This document shows, piece by piece, positions 40,663 to 43,735 of a stretch of DNA of 43,735 bases (position 1 is its first letter; every line of letters begins with the position of its first letter). The position numbers were made by a program, and so were the translations under genes. A model generated the notes under the pieces. It was not told the DNA's origin, did no database searches, and was given only the letters and a program-made list of their open reading frames with translations. Origin of the DNA: a virus; IMG/VR virus record IMGVR_UViG_3300020147_000016, positions 1-43,735 of that record; one strand, given 5' to 3'.

Positions 40663-40745
40663 ACTATAGCAGAGACATAGCTACCTTGCCAACGAATGTG
40701 ACGTAGGCCACATGTCTTGCAGTGGGGCTATGTCTCTGCTATGCT
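40663..40745. promoter_or_regulatory. Divergent promoters with an operator-like site between them
   Basis: Leftward: TTGGCA (minus, 40687-40692), 18-base spacer, TATAGT (40663-40668), leaderless. Rightward: TTGCAG (40717-40722), 17, TATGCT (40740-40745). The 18-base ATGTGACGTAGGCCACAT (40696-40713) lies between the two -35 boxes, well placed to control both. Confidence 0.65.
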
Positions 40746-40778
40746 ATGTACATAACCGAGAGAGAGAAGGGCACGAAG

Positions 40779-41051
40779 ATGAGCGAGAAGCTGTACACGA
40801 TGGAGCAGGTCAACGGCAACACCAACGACAAGCAGTTCCGGACCGGGGAGCACGGCGAGCTGATCCAGGAGCCGGCCGCGCGGACTGGGTTCCTGGTCGA
40901 GGACAAGGACGTGTTCGCCGCCCGGATGGAGATCCTCCGGGCGCGCCGGGAGGGTGGGGACGAGACTTCCTCGGACTGGACGCGGGAGCGCGCGGCGACC
41001 GCCGAGGACATCGAGCGCTACGAGAAGCGGGACTTCGGCCAGCAGAGCTAG
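40779..41051 (+). CDS. 90-residue charged unknown protein
   Basis: Starts MSEKLYTMEQVNGNTNDK behind AGAGAAGGG. Hydrophilic, with an acidic-basic helical C-terminus (TREREAATAEDIERYEKRDF-like). Independently expressed from the 40717-40745 promoter and followed by a hairpin. Early small phage proteins often look like this; no function assigned. Confidence 0.65.
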   Translation: MSEKLYTMEQVNGNTNDKQFRTGEHGELIQEPAARTGFLVEDKDVFAARMEILRARREGGDETSSDWTRERAATAEDIERYEKRDFGQQS

Positions 41052-41060
41052 AAGATCTTC

Positions 41061-41100
41061 ATGGAGGGGGTTGCGGCCCCCTCCATGTCTCTGCTATACT
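41061..41100 (+). promoter_or_regulatory. Hairpin whose loop is the -35 box of the next promoter
   Basis: ATGGAGGGGG (41061-41070) pairs with CCCCCTCCAT (41077-41086). The six loop bases TTGCGG are the -35, 18 bases before TATACT (41095-41100). The element could terminate the upstream gene and start the next one. Confidence 0.65.
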
Positions 41101-41139
41101 TCATACATAAGCAAGAGGGAACGAGCCAGGGAGACAGAG

Positions 41140-41301
41140 ATGCGGACCTACACGATCATCGCGAACATCGAGAACGCGATCGGCGAGATCAAGCTCCCCG
41201 CGGTGGCCGGCGTCCTGGCCGATGACATCGAGACCGCGAAGCGGGAGCTGGCCGAGGAGTACGCGAACACCGGCGACACGATCACCTACCGGGTGATCTG
41301 A
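41140..41301 (+). CDS. 53-residue unknown protein
   Basis: ATG behind GGGAGACAGAG. Beta start, then a helix (ETAKRELAEEYANTGD) and a final strand (TITYRVI), a compact alpha/beta domain. Monocistronic between a promoter and terminator. Confidence 0.65.
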   Translation: MRTYTIIANIENAIGEIKLPAVAGVLADDIETAKRELAEEYANTGDTITYRVI

Positions 41302-41308
41302 GGACAAG

Positions 41309-41326
41309 GGGCCCCGCGAGGGGCCC
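41309..41326 (+). terminator. Terminator GGGCCCC-GCGA-GGGGCCC
   Basis: Seven GC pairs with a GCGA tetraloop, followed by TCCCCTTTT. Ends the 53-residue gene. Confidence 0.7.
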
Positions 41327-41372
41327 TCCCCTTTTGCCCACGTTTGATACGTTTCAATAACATAGACATGGA

Positions 41373-41402
41373 CGGGCCCCGGGTGATGAAGCCCGGGGCC
41401 CG
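41373..41402. terminator. Second hairpin between converging genes
   Basis: CGGGCCCCGGG pairs with CCCGGGGCCCG, 11 bp. Most likely ends the leftward membrane-protein unit at 41415. Confidence 0.7.
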
Positions 41403-41414
41403 CGGTTGTGGATC

Positions 41415-41507
41415 TTATCGATGCCGGCCAACCGGCTCCCCTGCCCACCAGAGCAGGAGCAGGAGCAGCTGGAAGCCGAACAGCATGAGCAGCAGGTAGA
41501 GGGTCAT
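41415..41507 (-). CDS. 30-residue membrane micro-protein
   Basis: Almost a pure helix (LYLLLMLFGFQLLLLLLWWAG). ATG overlaps the stop of the upstream 60-residue membrane protein (ATGA), so translation is coupled. Function unknown. Confidence 0.55.
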   Translation of the reverse strand: MTLYLLLMLFGFQLLLLLLWWAGEPVGRHR

Positions 41508-41686
41508 CGCACACCCGCCCTGAGGCGAGAGCAGTACCCGAGGAACAGGAAGGCGATGGCCGTGATCAGGTACGAGGCGGCCGACACCGCCTCGCCGCGG
41601 TGGAAGGCCAGCAGCGAGGCCAGGCCGTTGACGCTGCCGGCCGCGTAAGCGAGGCACGCCAGGATGGCCCACTTCGTAGGTGTCAT
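41504..41686 (-). CDS. 60-residue two-helix membrane protein
   Basis: ATG behind CCGGAGG. Helices at WAILACLAYAAGSVNGLASLL and AASYLITAIAFLFLGY. Transcribed from the 41754 promoter with a ~65-base leader. Forms a two-gene membrane unit with the micro-protein. Confidence 0.65.
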   Translation of the reverse strand: MTPTKWAILACLAYAAGSVNGLASLLAFHRGEAVSAASYLITAIAFLFLGYCSRLRAGVR

Positions 41687-41753
41687 CCGATTACCTCCGG
41701 GTCTTCGATCTGCACGGGATTCCCCTCCACGAGGTCTGCTCTGCTACGTCTCA

Positions 41754-41759
41754 AGCATA
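41754..41759 (-). promoter_or_regulatory. -10 box TGC-TATGCT (minus strand)
   Basis: Family promoter for the membrane pair; -35 not clear. It lies just downstream of the hydrolase-like gene. Confidence 0.55.
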
Positions 41760-41773
41760 GCAGAGAGATAATC

Positions 41774-42484
41774 TCAGAGGAAGCCCTTGCCGCCCCACTC
41801 GATGCCCTGCATGGCGAACAACCGAGCGGCCATGGCACCGGGCGTCACCACCTGCCGCGGCACGCCCTCCATCACCCGCTTGCCGGCCAGCGACCATGCC
41901 TGATCCGCGAGCACAGAGCAGATCGCTTCGTAGGGAAGACGACCACCGCGCGGGTGGCCGGCCAGACCATTCGACCACGACGATAGCTCGATCGGCTTCG
42001 GCCGTCGCCGGTCGATCCACCGCTCCAGCCGCTCTGCCTTCAGGCCCCAGCGCCACGCGATCAGCGCGGCGTACGAGGCGAAGGAGTACGGCACCTGCTC
42101 GCTGACGAACAGGCGCGCGATCGCCGCGGTGTCGCGCGCCTGGCCGGGATAGTCCTCGGGGATGCGCACGTAGGCGTGCCGATCCGTCCAGTGCTCGGCC
42201 TCGGTGAGCTCGATCTCCTCGGCGCCGCGGGGCATGGCCTGGACGAGGCGCGGGCCCTTTCGCATTCGAGGTGCCGGGCCGGGGATGAGAGTAAGGTCCG
42301 CCGCCTCCACCACCACCCCGACATGACGCACGCTCATCCGGCCGGCACGGAACGTCTCGGCCAGCAGGAGCTGGCCGGCGCCCACGGGGAACAGGCCGGG
42401 CACGATGCCACCGATGGGGCCGAACATGATATCCCCGGGCCGCAGGTCGGCCAGGGAGCGAATGGCGCGGACAGGCTTGCTCAT
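41774..42484 (-). CDS. NlpC/P60-like (papain-fold) hydrolase, circularly permuted type
   Basis: 236 residues. LRPGDIMFG ... RHVGVVVE provides the conserved Asp and His strand. LVQAMPRGAEEIEL and a late Cys in EAICSVLADQAW complete the pattern of YiiX/YebB-like permuted NlpC enzymes. These are amidases or thiol hydrolases of lipids, proteins or wall peptides. ATG overlaps the upstream stop (ATGA). Not in the lysis cassette, so a role other than lysis is possible. Confidence 0.6.
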   Translation of the reverse strand: MSKPVRAIRSLADLRPGDIMFGPIGGIVPGLFPVGAGQLLLAETFRAGRMSVRHVGVVVEAADLTLIPGPAPRMRKGPRLVQAMPRGAEEIELTEAEHWTDRHAYVRIPEDYPGQARDTAAIARLFVSEQVPYSFASYAALIAWRWGLKAERLERWIDRRRPKPIELSSWSNGLAGHPRGGRLPYEAICSVLADQAWSLAGKRVMEGVPRQVVTPGAMAARLFAMQGIEWGGKGFL

Positions 42485-42681
42485 GCGATCACGTAGACCT
42501 TTCTCCACTGGTGTCGATCACCGCAGGTGTCGCAAGACATCATGATCGGAATATCGGGCTCCTTGGCGGCCAGTGCCGCCCGATTCGAGAGCCACTGCAC
42601 ATGGTTCGTCTCGTCGGCCACGTACAGTGCCTCGGTGCCGAGGCCGAACGAGTGCCGCTCGATCGCCTGATAGCTGTTCAC
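42481..42681 (-). CDS. 66-residue unknown protein with C-x2-C
   Basis: GTG overlaps the upstream stop (GTGA) and its stop overlaps the hydrolase ATG. Contains MSCDTCGDRHQW, a zinc-ribbon half. Small domain of unknown role, coupled to the hydrolase. Confidence 0.6.
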   Translation of the reverse strand: MNSYQAIERHSFGLGTEALYVADETNHVQWLSNRAALAAKEPDIPIMMSCDTCGDRHQWRKVYVIA

Positions 42682-42875
42682 CGCACCATCCACTTGGCGA
42701 AGTACGGCTCCCGGGCACCGCGAGGGTAAGCGCGGCCGGCGAACGTGGCGTCCTGGAAAGCGCGCGCGTGTCCACGGTGCCATCCACTGGAGTACTTCGT
42801 CGTGCTCTTCGTACCTGTACCGGCCACGTATCGGGCCCACTTCAGCCAACGGCGCTTAGCTCTGCTCGCATTCAT
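42678..42875 (-). CDS. 65-residue basic protein
   Basis: ATG behind AAGAAGG. Rich in Arg, Lys, Trp and Tyr (RAKRRWLKWARYVAG ... YFAKWMVR), so nucleic-acid binding is plausible. First gene of the three-gene hydrolase unit, located after a terminator. Confidence 0.6.
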   Translation of the reverse strand: MNASRAKRRWLKWARYVAGTGTKSTTKYSSGWHRGHARAFQDATFAGRAYPRGAREPYFAKWMVR

Positions 42876-42915
42876 CTGCAAACCTTCTTAACAGTAAGGA
42901 TCGATCCAGAAACGG

Positions 42916-42953
42916 TGCGAGGCCCGGACCATGGCGGTAGTCCGGGCCTCGCA
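42916..42953 (-). terminator. Terminator after the 149-residue gene
   Basis: TGCGAGGCCCGGAC pairs with GTCCGGGCCTCGCA, 14 bp. On the minus strand it closes the tRNA/149-residue gene transcript. Confidence 0.75.
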
Positions 42954-43032
42954 TTCAATGCTCCGTATCAGGCACGCCCGGAACAACGGCGCTCGAGGCC
43001 GGCCCCTCACAAGCCGTCCGCCCCGGAAAGAC

Positions 43033-43482
43033 CTACTCGAAGTCCTCGGCGTCCTCGACGACCTTCGGCTTGGCCTTGATGTACTTCGCGGCCTCGATGT
43101 TGGCCAGCTTGCGAATCGGCGCGTCCGGCTCCCACGTGGTGATCCCGTAGGCCTTGTTGCCGAACTTGCCCTTCTGGCTGTTGATCCGGCCGGCGAAAGG
43201 CTTGTCCTTGCCCTTCTTCATCACGCGCTCGCCGTTGCGAACCAGCGGGCCGGAGGTGAGCCGCATGCTGGTAACCACGAAGGGGATCGTGTCCATGAGC
43301 TCGGTGACCGGGCCGTCCAGGACGATGACGTCGGCCTGAAGGTAGTTGTACGGCTTGCCATCGTCGCCCTTGTCCTTGTCGATCTTCTCCGGGAAGATCA
43401 CGACGTTCCGGCCGTCGATGTCCGCCACGCGGACAAGATCGGATTGCGCGTCCTCGATCTCGATCTCGAATTCGTCGCTCAT
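43033..43482 (-). CDS. 149-residue conserved actinophage protein, possible ssDNA-binding (OB-fold)
   Basis: Alternating strands (VRVADIDGRNVVIFPEK ... YNYLQADVIVLDG ... PFVVTSMRLTSGPL), a Lys/Gly-rich loop and an acidic tail (VVEDAEDFE). This matches proteins in actinophage replication regions that are suspected ssDNA binders, where acidic tails recruit partners. Assignment is tentative. ATG behind CGGAG. Transcribed with the tRNA cluster across the circle joint. Confidence 0.55.
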   Translation of the reverse strand: MSDEFEIEIEDAQSDLVRVADIDGRNVVIFPEKIDKDKGDDGKPYNYLQADVIVLDGPVTELMDTIPFVVTSMRLTSGPLVRNGERVMKKGKDKPFAGRINSQKGKFGNKAYGITTWEPDAPIRKLANIEAAKYIKAKPKVVEDAEDFE

Positions 43483-43498
43483 GTGCTGCTGTGCTCCG

Positions 43499-43530
43499 TT
43501 CGATTGATTCGATTGGTTCTATTCGATTGG
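43499..43530. repeat. Short direct repeats TTCGATTG
   Basis: Three spaced copies of (A)TTCGATTG(G) lie between the gene start and the tRNA cluster; they are also in the left copy at about 113-140. They sit in the 5' leader of the 149-residue gene on the minus strand. Possible binding repeats. Confidence 0.6.
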
Positions 43531-43537
43531 TGAGGGG

Positions 43538-43612
43538 CGGCACCTGCGGACTCGAACCGCGTAGGACTCCCTAGGGCTTGCACCCCGTATGTCATCACCA
43601 TGCGATCTGCCG
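43538..43612 (-). tRNA. Extra tRNA-like gene present only in the right terminal copy
   Basis: CGGCA/TGCCG at the ends extends outward into an 11-bp inverted repeat (TGCCGCCCCTC and its partner). The T arm GCGG-TTCGAGT-CCGC is good, and a GGGAGTCC variable segment suggests class II. CAA lies in the anticodon position (Leu?), but position 33 would be G instead of U. In the left copy this gene is replaced by unrelated bases. Confidence 0.45.
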
Positions 43613-43620
43613 CCCCTCGC

Positions 43621-43704
43621 TGCCAGAGCGGGACTCGAACCCGCCTTAGGGGATGCCTCCCCGTACCGGCGCCCATCCGCCGGCCTGTCCCTGATCGTCT
43701 GGCA
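43621..43704 (-). tRNA. Second copy of the tRNA-like gene at 196-279
   Basis: Identical in sequence to 196-279; same remarks on the acceptor, T arm and abnormal anticodon arm apply. Present because of terminal redundancy. Confidence 0.6.
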
Positions 43705-43717
43705 CTTAGTTACTGCG

Positions 43718-43735
43718 TGCGCGACCGGGATTCGA
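43718..43735 (-). tRNA. Truncated copy of the tRNA-like gene at 293-385
   Basis: Only the 3' acceptor and part of the T arm remain before the window ends; identical to 293-310. Confidence 0.6.

Larger units (their letters stand above)
43387..43735. repeat. Right copy of diverged terminal redundancy
   Basis: Same stretch as 1-313, with a different central block that holds an extra tRNA-like gene. Together the two copies imply a closed or permuted molecule. Confidence 0.85.

Overview
The window is an almost complete, high-GC genome of a tailed (siphovirus-type) phage of an actinomycete. The evidence is the strong GC third-position codon use, frequent GTG starts, dense ATGA/GTGA stop-start overlaps, and gene families typical of Streptomyces/Micromonosporaceae phages and plasmids. 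The first 313 bases and the last 349 bases are two diverged copies of the same stretch: the start of one gene plus the head of a tRNA cluster. The map is therefore best read as a circle, or a circularly permuted molecule, of about 43.4 kb. No integrase, repressor, ParA or DNA polymerase is recognisable.

Layout. 1-1050: tRNA-like genes on the minus strand under one promoter, leading across the junction into a conserved gene at the far end. 1078-5464 (minus): a tightly overlapping operon with a RecB-type nuclease, an SF2 helicase and small Cys-rich or unknown proteins. It diverges from a plus-strand operon (5537-10291) with a RecD-like helicase and a primase-polymerase/SF3 helicase. A 315-base non-coding stretch follows, with nested inverted repeats, TTGTGCA-type repeats and an AT-rich run, and is a candidate replication origin. 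10606-12802: small genes and an endonuclease VII. 12799-16420: packaging locus (terminase small subunit, C5 methyltransferase, a structured RNA region, an 82-residue ORF, terminase large subunit). 16969-27342: portal, ClpP-type protease, capsid, head-tail and tail tube genes. 27346-33339: frameshifted tail chaperones, tape measure and tail-tip proteins. 33358-35281: amidase and membrane proteins (lysis).

The right third (35.3-42.9 kb) is accessory. It contains an FtsK/SpoIIIE-like translocase, a DUF2637 (SpdB-like) membrane protein with four perfect-frame 14-residue repeats, a membrane-linked GIY-YIG protein and several tiny membrane proteins. This set looks borrowed from an actinomycete conjugative plasmid or integrative element. 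It has its own palindromic operator-like sites and a local cluster of TGGACA/TGTCCA motifs.

Regulation. One promoter family, TTGCGN-(16-19)-TGCTATRCT, recurs at least a dozen times. In seven cases the ATG sits exactly six bases after the -10 box, implying leaderless mRNAs. Strong hairpin terminators separate the transcription units.

Best leads: the closed multi-helix RNA just upstream of terL, the duplicated terS-end/terL-start junction around the methyltransferase, the plasmid-transfer-like module with its motif cluster, the origin candidate, and tRNA-like genes with abnormal anticodon arms.
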